In this document: piece by piece, positions 9,945 through 17,961 of the stretch
Layout: each line of letters begins with the position of its first letter
Position numbering within the stretch: position 1 is the first letter of the stretch
Source of the DNA: Micromonospora carbonacea
GTDB lineage: Bacteria > Actinomycetota > Actinomycetes > Mycobacteriales > Micromonosporaceae
Direction: 5' to 3'
Assembly: GCF_014205165.1 (NCBI RefSeq)
Contig: NZ_JACHMZ010000001.1
Location: 248,001-312,000 of the forward strand
DNA: 64,000 nucleotides
Program-made: the position numbers and the translations under genes
Notes under the pieces: model-generated
The model's input: only the letters and a program-made list of their open reading frames with translations
Databases searched by the model: none
What the model was told of the DNA's origin: nothing

Positions 9945-11777
9945 GTGCGTGACCCCAACGTCTCCCGAAGCGTCGCCGGCCAGCTCTCCCCGGCGCGCCG
10001 CGCCGCCGACCTGCGGCGACTGCGCGCCGAGCGGTTCGACGTCCTGGTGATCGGCGGTGGCGTCACCGGTGCCGGCGCGGCGCTGGACGCCGCCTCCCGG
10101 GGCCTGAAGGTGGCCCTCGTGGAGGCGCGCGACTTCGCCGCCGGCACCTCCAGCCGGTCCAGCAAGCTGATCCACGGCGGCCTGCGCTACCTGGAGCAGT
10201 TGGAGTTCCACCTGGTCCACGAGGCGCTCACCGAGCGGGGGCTGCTCGCCACCCGGCTCGCCCCGCACCTGGTCCGGCCGGTGCCGATCCTGGTCCCGCT
10301 GCCCGCCGGCAAGGGCGTGCGCGACCTGCCCGGCCGCACCTTCCGCCGCTCCTACTACGGCCTCGGCGTGGCCGCGTACGACGCGTTCGCCGGGCTGTTC
10401 GGGGGCGGGCGGGGGATGCCGCTGCACCGGCACCTCACCCGGGAGGGCGCGCGGCGGGTCTTCCCGAGCCTGCGCGCCGACGGCCTCGCCGGGGCGATCC
10501 GCTACTACGACGGGCAGGTCGACGACGCCCGGCTGGTGGTCACCCTGGCCCGCACCGCCGCCAGCCTGGGGGCGACGGTGGTCAGCAGCACCCGCGCCGT
10601 CGGCCTCGTCCGGCAGGCGCGCGAGGTGACCGGGGTCCGGGTGCGGAACCTGGAGGCGCCGACCGGCTCGCCGGACGCCGAGTTCGACGTACGCGCCCGC
10701 ACGGTCGTCGCCGCCACCGGCGTGTGGACCGACGACATGTCGCGGATGCTCAACGACGTCGGGCTGCGCCGGGGCGTCCGGGTCCGGGCGTCGAAGGGGG
10801 TGCACCTGGTGGTGCCCCGCTCGGCGATCACCGGCGAGGCGGGCCTGATCCTGCGTACCGCCACCAGCGTGTTGTTCGTCATCCCCTGGGGCGGGCACTG
10901 GATCATCGGCACCACCGACACCGACTGGCGGCTCGACCGGTCCCACCCGGCCGCGTCGGCCCGCGACATCGCCTACCTGCTGGAGCAGGTCAACACGGTG
11001 CTGGACCGGCCGCTGACCACCGACGACATCGAGGGCGTCTACGCCGGCCTGCGGCCGCTGCTGGCCGGCGAGGCGGACTCCACCTCCAAGCTGTCCCGGG
11101 AACACGCGGTGGTCGAGCCCATGCTCGGGCTGCTGCTCGTCGCCGGGGGCAAGTACACGACGTACCGGGTGATGGCCTCCGACGTGGTGGACCGCGCGGC
11201 CCGCCGGCTCGGCGGGGTCCGCCCGTCCCGCACGGCCGACCTGCCGCTGCTCGGCGCCGACGGGTACGCCGCGATGTGGCGGGACCGGGCCGACCTGGCC
11301 CGCCGGCACGGGGTGCCGGTCGGGGTGGTCGAGCACCTGCTGGAGCGGTACGGCACCCTCACCCTCGACCTGTTGGCGCTGGTCGACGCGGATCCGCTGC
11401 TCGCCTCCCCGCTGGCCGGCGCGCCGGAATACCTGGCGGCCGAGGTGACGTACGCGGCCCGCGCCGAGGGGGCGCTGCACCTGGAGGACGTGCTGACCCG
11501 GCGTACCCGGATCTCCTTCGAGACCGCCCACCGCGGCCTGGAGTCGGCCGAGCACACCGCCGAGCTGATGGGCGCGGTGCTGGGCTGGGACGCGGCGACC
11601 CGGGCGCGCGAGGTCGCGCACTACCGGGCCCGGGTGGAGGCGGAGCGGGAGTCCCAGCTCATGCCGGACGACGCGACGGCGGACGCGGCCCGGCTCGGCG
11701 CGCCCGACGTGCGGGGCTTCGCGGCGGACCGGGGCACCGACGGCGACCCGGCCGAACTCCCGTCGTCCCCCCGGTAG
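9945..11777 (+). CDS. glpD: Glycerol-3-phosphate dehydrogenase
   Basis: A 610-aa FAD enzyme that oxidises sn-glycerol 3-phosphate to dihydroxyacetone phosphate and passes electrons to quinone at the membrane. The Rossmann motif GGGVTGAG is at residues 37-44. It is followed by EARDFAAGTSSRSSKLIHGG, typical of GlpD, and by the FAD-binding LLVAGGKYTTYR. A C-terminal domain from about residue 420 (GVPVGVVEHLLERYG) matches the GlpD cap. The length is normal. The start is set by the TACGGT box six bases before GTG. No glpF or glpK is adjacent. Confidence 0.95.
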   Translation: MRDPNVSRSVAGQLSPARRAADLRRLRAERFDVLVIGGGVTGAGAALDAASRGLKVALVEARDFAAGTSSRSSKLIHGGLRYLEQLEFHLVHEALTERGLLATRLAPHLVRPVPILVPLPAGKGVRDLPGRTFRRSYYGLGVAAYDAFAGLFGGGRGMPLHRHLTREGARRVFPSLRADGLAGAIRYYDGQVDDARLVVTLARTAASLGATVVSSTRAVGLVRQAREVTGVRVRNLEAPTGSPDAEFDVRARTVVAATGVWTDDMSRMLNDVGLRRGVRVRASKGVHLVVPRSAITGEAGLILRTATSVLFVIPWGGHWIIGTTDTDWRLDRSHPAASARDIAYLLEQVNTVLDRPLTTDDIEGVYAGLRPLLAGEADSTSKLSREHAVVEPMLGLLLVAGGKYTTYRVMASDVVDRAARRLGGVRPSRTADLPLLGADGYAAMWRDRADLARRHGVPVGVVEHLLERYGTLTLDLLALVDADPLLASPLAGAPEYLAAEVTYAARAEGALHLEDVLTRRTRISFETAHRGLESAEHTAELMGAVLGWDAATRAREVAHYRARVEAERESQLMPDDATADAARLGAPDVRGFAADRGTDGDPAELPSSPR

Positions 11778-11849
11778 CCGAACCCTTACCGGAGGGCGGG
11801 CCACCCCTGACCGGCCGCTCGGCCGGTACCCGCCGGCACCATGATCGGG

Positions 11850-11855
11850 TACGTT
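11850..11855 (+). promoter_or_regulatory. Leaderless -10 of the lipoprotein gene
   Basis: TACGTT seven bases before GTG 11863. Confidence 0.65.
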
Positions 11856-11862
11856 CCGGCGC

Positions 11863-12399
11863 GTGATCCGCCCTTTCCGTGCGCGTTCGATCATCCCGGT
11901 GGCCGCCGGTGCCCTGCTCGCCGCGGCGCTCGCCGCCTGCTCGGCGGTCGGGCCGGTCCGGCGGGCCGGCACGGCGACCGCCCCGCCGCCCGACGGGACG
12001 ACGGCATCCCCGGCCGGCGGTGCGGCGGCCGGCGGGCCGGCACGGGTGGAACTGGTGCAGAAGCACGGCCAGGACGGCCCGGTGCGGATGCTGACCGTCC
12101 TGCCCGACGGGCGGTGGGAGTGCAGCAACTGCGCCGGCGACGACGTCCGGTCGTCGGGGCAGCTCGACCCCGAGCGGACGCAGCGGCTGCGGGCGCTGCT
12201 CACCGACGAGCGGCTGGCCGCCGAGACCGACAAGGCCCGGGGCTACCGGGTGAGCTGCATCGACGCGCTGACGTCCGTGCTGGTCACCACGCCCGGCCCG
12301 ATCACGATCGAGGACTGCCCGGGGGAGGAGCGGCCGCCCCTCGGGTACGAGATCCTGCTGCTGCTCACCCAGGCCACCCCGGCGGAGGCCACCGCCTGA
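11863..12399 (+). CDS. Predicted secreted lipoprotein of unknown function
   Basis: A 178-aa protein with a lipobox LAAC whose Cys is residue 26, after an Arg-containing n-region and an Ala/Leu h-region, so it should be lipid-anchored outside the cell. A Thr/Ala/Pro/Gly linker (about 35-60) leads to a compact domain with four Cys (CSNC, RVSCIDA, EDCPG) that could form two disulfides. The region ERTQRLRALLTDERLA is helical. No known domain was recognised. GTG start with a leaderless -10. Confidence 0.75.
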   Translation: MIRPFRARSIIPVAAGALLAAALAACSAVGPVRRAGTATAPPPDGTTASPAGGAAAGGPARVELVQKHGQDGPVRMLTVLPDGRWECSNCAGDDVRSSGQLDPERTQRLRALLTDERLAAETDKARGYRVSCIDALTSVLVTTPGPITIEDCPGEERPPLGYEILLLLTQATPAEATA

Positions 12400-12443
12400 C
12401 GCTGTGTTCGGCCGGGGCCTGGGCCGCCGCAGCGGCACCGACG

Positions 12444-13844
12444 TCAGAGCACCTTGCCGGGGTTGAACAGCCCCGCCGGGTCGAGCGCCGCCCTGATCGC
12501 CTGGTGCACCCGCACCCCGACCGGCCCGATCTCCTGGGCCAGCCAGTCCCGCTTGAGCAGCCCCACCCCGTGCTCGCCGGTGCAGGTGCCGCCCAGTTCC
12601 AGCCCGAGCCGCATGATCTCGTCGAACGCCCGCCGGCCCCGCTCCACGCTCGCCGGGTCGGCCCGGTCGACCACGATGTTCGGGTGCAGGTTGCCGTCGC
12701 CGGCGTGCCCCACCACCCCGATCGGCACGGCGCACTCCTCGGCGATGCGGGCCACCCCGTCCAGCAGTTCGGCGAGCGCCCCGCGCGGCACCGCCACGTC
12801 GTCGATGACCAGACCCCCGTTGCCGCCCGGGTACGCGTCGGCGGCGAACTTCTCCATCGCCGGGTGGGCCAGCCGCCGGGCCTGGAGCAGCGCCGCCGCC
12901 TCCACGGCGTCGGTGGCCGCGTACACCTCGTCGGCCCCGGCGTATTCGCACACCTCGGCGATGCGGGCCAGGTCGTCGGCGGCCCGCGACCCGGTGTCCA
13001 CGGCGGCCAGCAGCAGCGCCTGCGCGTCGGTGCGCAGCCCCATCGGCTGGTACGCCTCGATGGCCCGCAGGTGGGTGCGGTCGAGCAGCTCCAGCAGGCT
13101 CGGGGTGAGGCCCTTCGCGGCGATCTGGGCCACCGCCGTGCCGGCGTCCGCCGTCGAGTCGAAGACGGCCACCAGGGTCAGCGACTCCTCCGGGGCGGGC
13201 CGCAGCGCGACGGTCACCTCCGTGATCACCCCGAGGGTGCCCTCCGAGCCGACGAAGAGCCGGGTCAGGTCGTAGCCGGCGACGCCCTTGGCGGTGCGCC
13301 GCCCGGTGCGCAGCACCTCGCCGGAGGCGAGCACCACCTCCAGGCCGAGCACGTACTCCGTGGTCACGCCGTACTTGACGCAGCACATGCCACCCGCGTT
13401 GGTGGCCACGTTGCCGCCGATCGTCGACGACTCCCAGGAGCCCGGGTCCGGCGGATAGTAGAGCCCCTCCCGGCGCACCGCCCCGGCCAGCGCCGCGTTC
13501 ACCACGCCGGGCTGGACCACGGCGATCCGGCCCACCGGGTCGATCTCCAGGATCCGGTCCATGGCCACCGTGCTCAGCACCACCGCGCCGTCCACCGCGT
13601 TCGCCGCGCCGGCCAGCCCGGTCCGCGCACCCTGCGGCACCACGGGTACGCCGTGCCGGGCCGCCGCCCGGACCACGCCGGCCACCTGGGCGGTGTCGCG
13701 CGGACGGACCACCACCAGCGGCGTGCCGGAGGCGCACAGGTCGGCTTCGTCCCGCTCGTGCATCCGCAGCAGGTCCGGGTCGGTCAGGACGGCGGCGTCA
13801 CCGAGGAGGGCGCGCAGCTCAGCGAGGAGAGGGGATCCGGCCAT
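12444..13844 (-). CDS. FAD-linked oxidase of the GlcD / D-lactate dehydrogenase family
   Basis: A 466-aa enzyme with an N-terminal PCMH-type FAD domain (PQGARTGLAGAANAV and SSTIGGNVATNAGG) and a C-terminal FAD-oxidase domain with GHAGDGNLHPNIVV and TGEHGVGLLKR, ending LFNPGKVL. The family oxidises 2-hydroxy acids such as glycolate or D-lactate. The true substrate cannot be set from sequence. No GlcE or GlcF partner is adjacent. ATG 13844 is supported by TAACCT seven bases upstream. It shares a 35-bp divergent promoter region with the DUF4031 gene. Confidence 0.9.
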   Translation of the reverse strand: MAGSPLLAELRALLGDAAVLTDPDLLRMHERDEADLCASGTPLVVVRPRDTAQVAGVVRAAARHGVPVVPQGARTGLAGAANAVDGAVVLSTVAMDRILEIDPVGRIAVVQPGVVNAALAGAVRREGLYYPPDPGSWESSTIGGNVATNAGGMCCVKYGVTTEYVLGLEVVLASGEVLRTGRRTAKGVAGYDLTRLFVGSEGTLGVITEVTVALRPAPEESLTLVAVFDSTADAGTAVAQIAAKGLTPSLLELLDRTHLRAIEAYQPMGLRTDAQALLLAAVDTGSRAADDLARIAEVCEYAGADEVYAATDAVEAAALLQARRLAHPAMEKFAADAYPGGNGGLVIDDVAVPRGALAELLDGVARIAEECAVPIGVVGHAGDGNLHPNIVVDRADPASVERGRRAFDEIMRLGLELGGTCTGEHGVGLLKRDWLAQEIGPVGVRVHQAIRAALDPAGLFNPGKVL

Positions 13845-13851
13845 GCAGGAG

Positions 13852-13857
13852 AGGTTA
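13852..13857 (-). promoter_or_regulatory. Leaderless -10 of the FAD oxidase
   Basis: TAACCT on the minus strand, seven bases before ATG 13844. It is nine bases from the -10 of the divergent DUF4031 gene. Confidence 0.65.
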
Positions 13858-13866
13858 ACCGGCGGC

Positions 13867-13872
13867 TAGGTT
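13867..13872 (+). promoter_or_regulatory. Leaderless -10 of the DUF4031 gene
   Basis: TAGGTT seven bases before ATG 13880. Its -35 region falls on the divergent promoter and start codon. Confidence 0.7.
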
Positions 13873-13879
13873 GGCGGCC

Positions 13880-14152
13880 ATGCTGTACGTGGACCAGCCC
13901 CGCTGGCCGGCGCGCGGACGACTCTGGTCCCACCTGATCAGCGACGCCTCCCTCGCCGAGCTGCACGTCTTCGCCGAGACGCTGGGCGTGCCCCGGCGCG
14001 CCTTCGACCGGGACCACTACGACATCCCCGCCGAGCGGTACCGGATGGCGGTGCACCTCGGCGCGCGGGTCGTCCCGAGCCGCGACCTGGTCCGCCTGCT
14101 GCGCACTGCCGACCTCCGCCGCCCCAAGCACCTCCACCGCCCGGCTCCCTGA
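13880..14152 (+). CDS. DUF4031 domain protein
   Basis: A 90-aa protein beginning MLYVDQPRWPARGRLWSHL, a signature of the DUF4031 family, with FAETLGVPRRAFDRDHYDIP in the middle. The family is small, soluble and of unknown function. An in-frame ATG at 13871 is rejected because it overlaps the TAGGTT box. The next gene on either strand is over 400 bp away. Confidence 0.85.
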   Translation: MLYVDQPRWPARGRLWSHLISDASLAELHVFAETLGVPRRAFDRDHYDIPAERYRMAVHLGARVVPSRDLVRLLRTADLRRPKHLHRPAP

Positions 14153-14575
14153 GCCCGGCGGCGCCGTTCTCCGCTCTACGCTGGTGCCGCGCCGGCGCCT
14201 GCCCGACGACCCGGCGCCGGATGTCCGACGACGGTGCAGGGCAGGCCGCGCCGGCGCACCGGGGAAGCCCCCGCCCCCAGGTGTGGGAGCCGCGAGGCGG
14301 GGCCTTCCCGCCCGGTGTGGGCTCAGCTGGTCGTCAGGTCAGCTGAGCCCACATCCGTTTCCGGCCAGCGTCACCACGAGGCCCGCCGAGTAGGCGACGA
14401 CCTTCAGTGCCAAGGCCACCCACTCGCCGACCTCTCTCCACTGGTTGGCTTTGGTCCGCTGGTTTCCTCGCGGGCCCGAAGGCCCCTTACGGCGCATCGT
14501 CACTCGCGCCCCTCCCGAGATCGACGGGTCGGGGAAACGGTCGTCCCCCGGCCGTCGGGACGATCCGCGCCCACC
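14153..14575. other. Intergenic stretch between convergent genes
   Basis: No credible gene. The short frames are Arg/Pro/Gly-rich with no start signal. The only structure seen is the 13-bp inverted repeat at 14316-14353. Confidence 0.7.
14316..14353. terminator. Strong hairpin between convergent genes
   Basis: TGTGGGCTCAGCT pairs perfectly with AGCTGAGCCCACA across a 12-base loop. The symmetric stem could stop transcription from both sides, although it is 160 bp from the DUF4031 stop and 220 bp from the other gene end. Confidence 0.5.
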
Positions 14576-15280
14576 TCAATCCGGGGGTTGTGCCAGCCTG
14601 CGCGGTGACGGGCGGCGCAGCTCGTACCGGAGCTCGAACATCCGGTTGAACTGCCTCAGCACGTAGAGCAGTTGTGCCCCGTAGGTGCGCCTCTCTTCCG
14701 CGAGCCCGTACAGTTCGGCCCGGAGTTCCTCGTCGTACCGTGCCCGCTGGTCCGGCGGAAGGATCCGGACGATGAAGTCGACCATGCGTAACGCCTGCCT
14801 TCGCGGCTGAAGCTCGGCGTCGATCGGCGGGATGTCCTCGGCGAGGCGCGCCTCGGATCGTCCGAGATCCTCGGCGAGGTCGCGATCGAGGTGTACGCGG
14901 ATCCCGACGTGCGCGAAGGTCCCGTACCCGTGGGCGAGGGCGAGTCGCAGATCCTCGGCGCTGCTGCAGGCGAGTCGGAAACACCGGACGAGGAAGCTGA
15001 CCCGGGCGCTGTTGTCGCCCGTCCGCCACGCGGTTCCCTCGGCGAGGGCGAGAGTCCTGTCGAGTTCCCGGGTCAGGGCCTGGTCCAGATCGCACACCCG
15101 GCGGTAGGCGCGTCGGTCGTCGCGGTTCTCCAGGTCGTGAACGATGGCGATCACTTCGCGGTCCAGCCGGGCGATCTCGTCAGCCATCGGGCGACCTTCG
15201 GGAATCCGCTGCGCCAGGTCCTCGGAGAGGGCGGAGAGCACTTCGAGGTCGCGGGACAGGTGGTATGCGTGGAAGCTCAT
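14576..15280 (-). CDS. Hypothetical helical protein with a permease-prefix-like C-terminus, downstream of padR
   Basis: A 234-aa, mostly alpha-helical, charged protein without membrane segments. Residues about 170-225 (FIVRILPPDQRARYDEELRA and the helices after it) resemble the permease prefix regions that often sit next to PadR regulators and ahead of membrane transporters. Here no transporter follows. The first 160 residues are not recognised. The start codon overlaps the PadR stop by four bases (ATGA), so the two are co-translated. Function unknown, perhaps a partner or target of the PadR switch. Confidence 0.65.
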   Translation of the reverse strand: MSFHAYHLSRDLEVLSALSEDLAQRIPEGRPMADEIARLDREVIAIVHDLENRDDRRAYRRVCDLDQALTRELDRTLALAEGTAWRTGDNSARVSFLVRCFRLACSSAEDLRLALAHGYGTFAHVGIRVHLDRDLAEDLGRSEARLAEDIPPIDAELQPRRQALRMVDFIVRILPPDQRARYDEELRAELYGLAEERRTYGAQLLYVLRQFNRMFELRYELRRPSPRRLAQPPD

Positions 15281-15609
15281 GCGAGCCCACCCGGGAGGGC
15301 CGGGTTCGCACCGCGGAAACGGCGGGCCTCGACCGCGGCCAGGGCGGTGCGCGCCTGCTGTGCGCCGTCCGGGCTCAGCCGGTAGTAGCGCCTGCGCGGC
15401 CGTCCGGCCCGATGCGGGTCGACGTTCTCCCAGTGGGACTCCAGCCAGCCCACCTTTTCGAGGCGGGCCAGGATCGGGTGGATGGTGCCGCTGGCCAGGT
15501 TGGCCTCCTCGCAGATCTGCAGGCCATATCTCGCCTCGGCGGGCTTGTCCAAGAGGACCCGCAGCACCCGCTGTGTCGCCAGCGTCATCCGCACTTCCGA
15601 TGTGGACAT
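15277..15609 (-). CDS. PadR family transcriptional regulator
   Basis: A 110-aa winged-helix repressor. The recognition helix and wing show as YGLQICEEANLASGTIHPIL and RLEKVGWLESHWE, followed by the typical GRPRRRYYRLSPDG turn and a short C-terminal dimer helix, as in the small PadR subfamily. It is first gene of a two-gene operon with the 234-aa protein. TAGAGT six bases before ATG sets the start. A CTAGCTA inverted repeat just upstream is a likely self-operator. The inducing ligand is not known. Confidence 0.92.
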   Translation of the reverse strand: MSTSEVRMTLATQRVLRVLLDKPAEARYGLQICEEANLASGTIHPILARLEKVGWLESHWENVDPHRAGRPRRRYYRLSPDGAQQARTALAAVEARRFRGANPALPGGLA

Positions 15610-15615
15610 GGTCGT

Positions 15616-15621
15616 ACTCTA
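15616..15621 (-). promoter_or_regulatory. Leaderless -10 of padR
   Basis: TAGAGT on the minus strand, six bases before ATG 15609. Confidence 0.65.
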
Positions 15622-15622
15622 C

Positions 15623-15646
15623 CTAGCTACCTCTATCTCTAGCTAG
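15623..15646 (-). promoter_or_regulatory. Candidate PadR operator
   Basis: CTAGCTA-N10-TAGCTAG, a perfect 7-bp inverted repeat starting one base upstream of the -10 box and covering the spacer and -35 zone. This AT-containing block stands out from its GC-rich surroundings. Binding by PadR is inferred from position. Confidence 0.55.
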
Positions 15647-15674
15647 CCCCCTCGGCGTCGCCCCCAACCTCGGC

Positions 15675-15742
15675 GATCTTGCGCTTTGGGCCCGCCTCTT
15701 GGGGGTTTTCACACCTTTTGTCGGGGCCGTAAGTGCAAGATC
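15675..15742. repeat. Family-2 inverted repeat, copy A
   Basis: The arms are GATCTTGCGCTTTGGGCCC and the complement of GGGGCCGTAAGTGCAAGATC, about 29 bases apart. It is preceded, reading on the minus strand from the HD gene, by a C-rich, G-poor tract (15743-15800). Copies B (43591) and C (42639) share this layout. Confidence 0.85.
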
Positions 15743-15759
15743 ACGAAGAGGGGGTGGCG

Positions 15760-16548
15760 TCAGGGGGTGTGGGGGCTGGGGGGTGGGGGTGGGGTGGTGA
15801 GGGTGGTCAGTTCGCGGGTGAGGTTGGCGTGGGCCTGCGGGGTCCAGTGGGTTTGCAGGTGGGGGTGGCGGTAGAGGGTGGGCAGGGACAGGAGGGAGCG
15901 CAGGACCCGCGCCCGGCCACGGCGGAAGTCCCCGTCCGGCACGTGCGCGTACTCCCGGCGGATGGCGGCGGCATAGCGGTCGTACTCCTCGGGCGGCCCG
16001 GCCAGCACGGCCAGGTCGGCGTCGCAGAGCAACGCCCCGTCGCGGTCGTCGGCGGCGACCGTGTGCCCGGCGGTGAGCAGCACCAGCCGGCGCACCTCGG
16101 CCACCGCCGCCGCCGGCACCCCGAGCCCGGTGAGCAGCCCCTCGGCGAGATCTGCGCTGGCCCGCTCGTTGGCGTCCCCGGCGGCGCGCGGGTCGTAGAC
16201 CGCGTCGTGGCACCAGGCGGCCAGGCGGACCAGGTCCGGACGACCGGCGCAGCCGGCGTACGCGTCGACCACGTCGAGGACGGCGGCCAGGTGCCGGACC
16301 GTGTGGTAGCGGCGGTGCGGCTCCCGCCAGCGGGCCAGCAGCTCCTGCCCGGCGCGGGCCAGCGCGGGGCCGTCGGGTGCGCCGGCGCCCCGCACCGCCG
16401 CCCGCCACCGGGGCACCAGGCCGGCGCCCCGCCCGTCGTCGGCGTCGGCCCCCCGGTCGTCGTGCGGGACTGCCGCGCGGTGGTCGTCGGCCTCGGCCGC
16501 CCGGTCGTCGTGCGGGTCGGGCACCCGGGCATCGTCCAGCTCCGTCAC
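15760..16548 (-). CDS. HD-domain phosphohydrolase-like protein
   Basis: A 262-aa protein. Residues about 78-240 show the HD-superfamily metal motif: RRYHTVRHL, then WCHDAVYD and later LLTAGHT. It belongs to the predicted metal-dependent hydrolases, and the substrate is unknown. Residues 5-40 are a duplicated acidic/His segment (PHDDRAAEADD, PHDDRGADADD) and are probably disordered. The C-terminal TTPPPPPSPHTP is encoded by the C-rich tract that precedes repeat copy A. The GTG start at 16548 is uncertain, since a start after the duplicated leader is possible. Confidence 0.75.
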   Translation of the reverse strand: MTELDDARVPDPHDDRAAEADDHRAAVPHDDRGADADDGRGAGLVPRWRAAVRGAGAPDGPALARAGQELLARWREPHRRYHTVRHLAAVLDVVDAYAGCAGRPDLVRLAAWCHDAVYDPRAAGDANERASADLAEGLLTGLGVPAAAVAEVRRLVLLTAGHTVAADDRDGALLCDADLAVLAGPPEEYDRYAAAIRREYAHVPDGDFRRGRARVLRSLLSLPTLYRHPHLQTHWTPQAHANLTRELTTLTTPPPPPSPHTP

Positions 16549-16608
16549 CCGGCCGAGTCTGCCGCAGCGGGCGAGGATTCGCCGTCCCCGCTACGGGTAG
16601 TCCCCGCC

Positions 16609-17880
16609 ATGGCCGTGGCCCGGGACCGCCGACCCTCGCTGCTGGGGCGCGCCACGATGCGCGACGGCAACGGCGGTGACGTCGACGCGCCACGGATCGC
16701 GGCGGCGATGGAACAGCTGCGCCACCGGGGCAGGGCCACGCTGCACGACCGGCTGCACCGGGTCCGGATGGCGCTCGGGCTGGCCGTCCAGGCCGGGCTG
16801 GCCGCGGCGCTGGCCTGGATCGTCTCCCACGAGCTGCTGCACAACCCGCAGCCGGTCTTCGCGCCGATCTCGGCGGTCGGCACCCTCGCCGCGTCGGTCG
16901 GCCAGCGGCTGCGGCGCACCGTCGAGCTGATCGTCGGGGTGGCGGTCGGGGTGTTCCTCGGCGACGTGCTGATCTACTTCCTGGGCACCGGCGGTTGGCA
17001 GCTCGGGATGGTGGTGACGGCCGCGATCCTGCTGACCATCTTCTTCGGCGCGAGCGTGGCGATCGTCATCCAGGCCGCCGCGACGGCCGTGCTGATCGTC
17101 ACGCTCAGCCCGTCCACCGAGAACCTGGAGATACCGCGCTTCGTCGACGCGTTCGTCGGCGGCGGGATCGCGCTGGTGGTGACGGCGATCCTGCTGCCGC
17201 TGAACCCGCTGCGCGTGATCAACCGGGCCGCCCGGCCGGCGCTCGACCTGCTCGCCGACCAGCTCGACGTGGCCGCCGCCGCGCTGCGCGACCGGGACCG
17301 CGACAGCGCCCAGGGCGCACTGGAGCGGCTCCGGGAGAACAAGGCGGAGCTGGCCACCTTCACGGAGGCGATCGAGGGCGCGAAGGAGACCAGCACCCTC
17401 TCCCCGGCCCGCTGGCACCGGCGCAGCGAGCTGACCCACTATGCCGACGCGGCCGAGCCCATCGACCGGGCGATGCGCAACAGCGGCACCCTGATCCGGC
17501 GCTCGGTCACCATGATCGAGGACGGCGAGCCGGTGCCCGGCCCCATGCCCGACGCGGTGGGCCACCTCGCGGAGGCGGTCCGCCTGCTCCGCCACGAGTT
17601 CGCCGTCGGGGCGGAGCCGGAGAAGGCCCGGGAACGGTCCCTGCGCGCGGTCAGCGAGGCCGGCCGGGCATACGAGCAGGGGGTCGGATTCTCCGGCAGC
17701 GTGGTGGTCGCGCAGGTGCGGACCACCGCCAGTGACCTGCTGGTGGCCTCGGGCATCGAGCAGCAGGAGGCGAACCGGCTGGTCCGGGAGTCCTTCGGCG
17801 AGCAGGAGAAGCCGGCCCCGGAGGCGGACGAAGGCGAGCCCGGCCCCCGCAGGTCGCCCGCTGCCCCGTCCGTCGGCTGA
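16609..17880 (+). CDS. FUSC-family (aromatic acid exporter-like) membrane protein
   Basis: A 423-aa protein. Residues about 55-205 contain several membrane helices, beginning LGLAVQAGLAAALAWIVSHE and continuing through PVFAPISAVGTLAASVGQRL, the signature of the FUSC / aromatic-acid exporter-like domain. A long helical cytoplasmic half follows from about residue 210. The likely role is export of organic acids or drugs, by family only. The start is the ATG after CCCCGCC. No convincing RBS was seen, and the start could shift by a few codons. It ends in the 41-bp duplicated terminator. Confidence 0.85.
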   Translation: MAVARDRRPSLLGRATMRDGNGGDVDAPRIAAAMEQLRHRGRATLHDRLHRVRMALGLAVQAGLAAALAWIVSHELLHNPQPVFAPISAVGTLAASVGQRLRRTVELIVGVAVGVFLGDVLIYFLGTGGWQLGMVVTAAILLTIFFGASVAIVIQAAATAVLIVTLSPSTENLEIPRFVDAFVGGGIALVVTAILLPLNPLRVINRAARPALDLLADQLDVAAAALRDRDRDSAQGALERLRENKAELATFTEAIEGAKETSTLSPARWHRRSELTHYADAAEPIDRAMRNSGTLIRRSVTMIEDGEPVPGPMPDAVGHLAEAVRLLRHEFAVGAEPEKARERSLRAVSEAGRAYEQGVGFSGSVVVAQVRTTASDLLVASGIEQQEANRLVRESFGEQEKPAPEADEGEPGPRRSPAAPSVG

Positions 17881-17945
17881 GCGGCCGGGCCGCGCTCAGC
17901 CCCGCCCCGTCCGTCGGCTGAGCGGCCGGGGCGCGCTCAGCCCCG
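17864..17945. repeat. 41-bp tandem duplication carrying a hairpin
   Basis: Copy 1 (17864-17904) and copy 2 (17905-17945) differ at one base. Each holds GGCTGAGCG...CGCTCAGCC, a stem that would end transcription between the convergent FUSC and aminotransferase genes. Copy 1 includes the FUSC stop codon. A recent duplication of a terminator is the simplest reading. Confidence 0.85.
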
Positions 17946-17961
17946 CCCCGGGCCGACCGGG

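Noticed and set aside
9882..12233. Extension of the S8 protease frame to 1625 aa
   Set aside because: The upstream part runs antisense to glpD and the lipoprotein gene and is low-complexity. A leaderless -10 marks the start at 9881.
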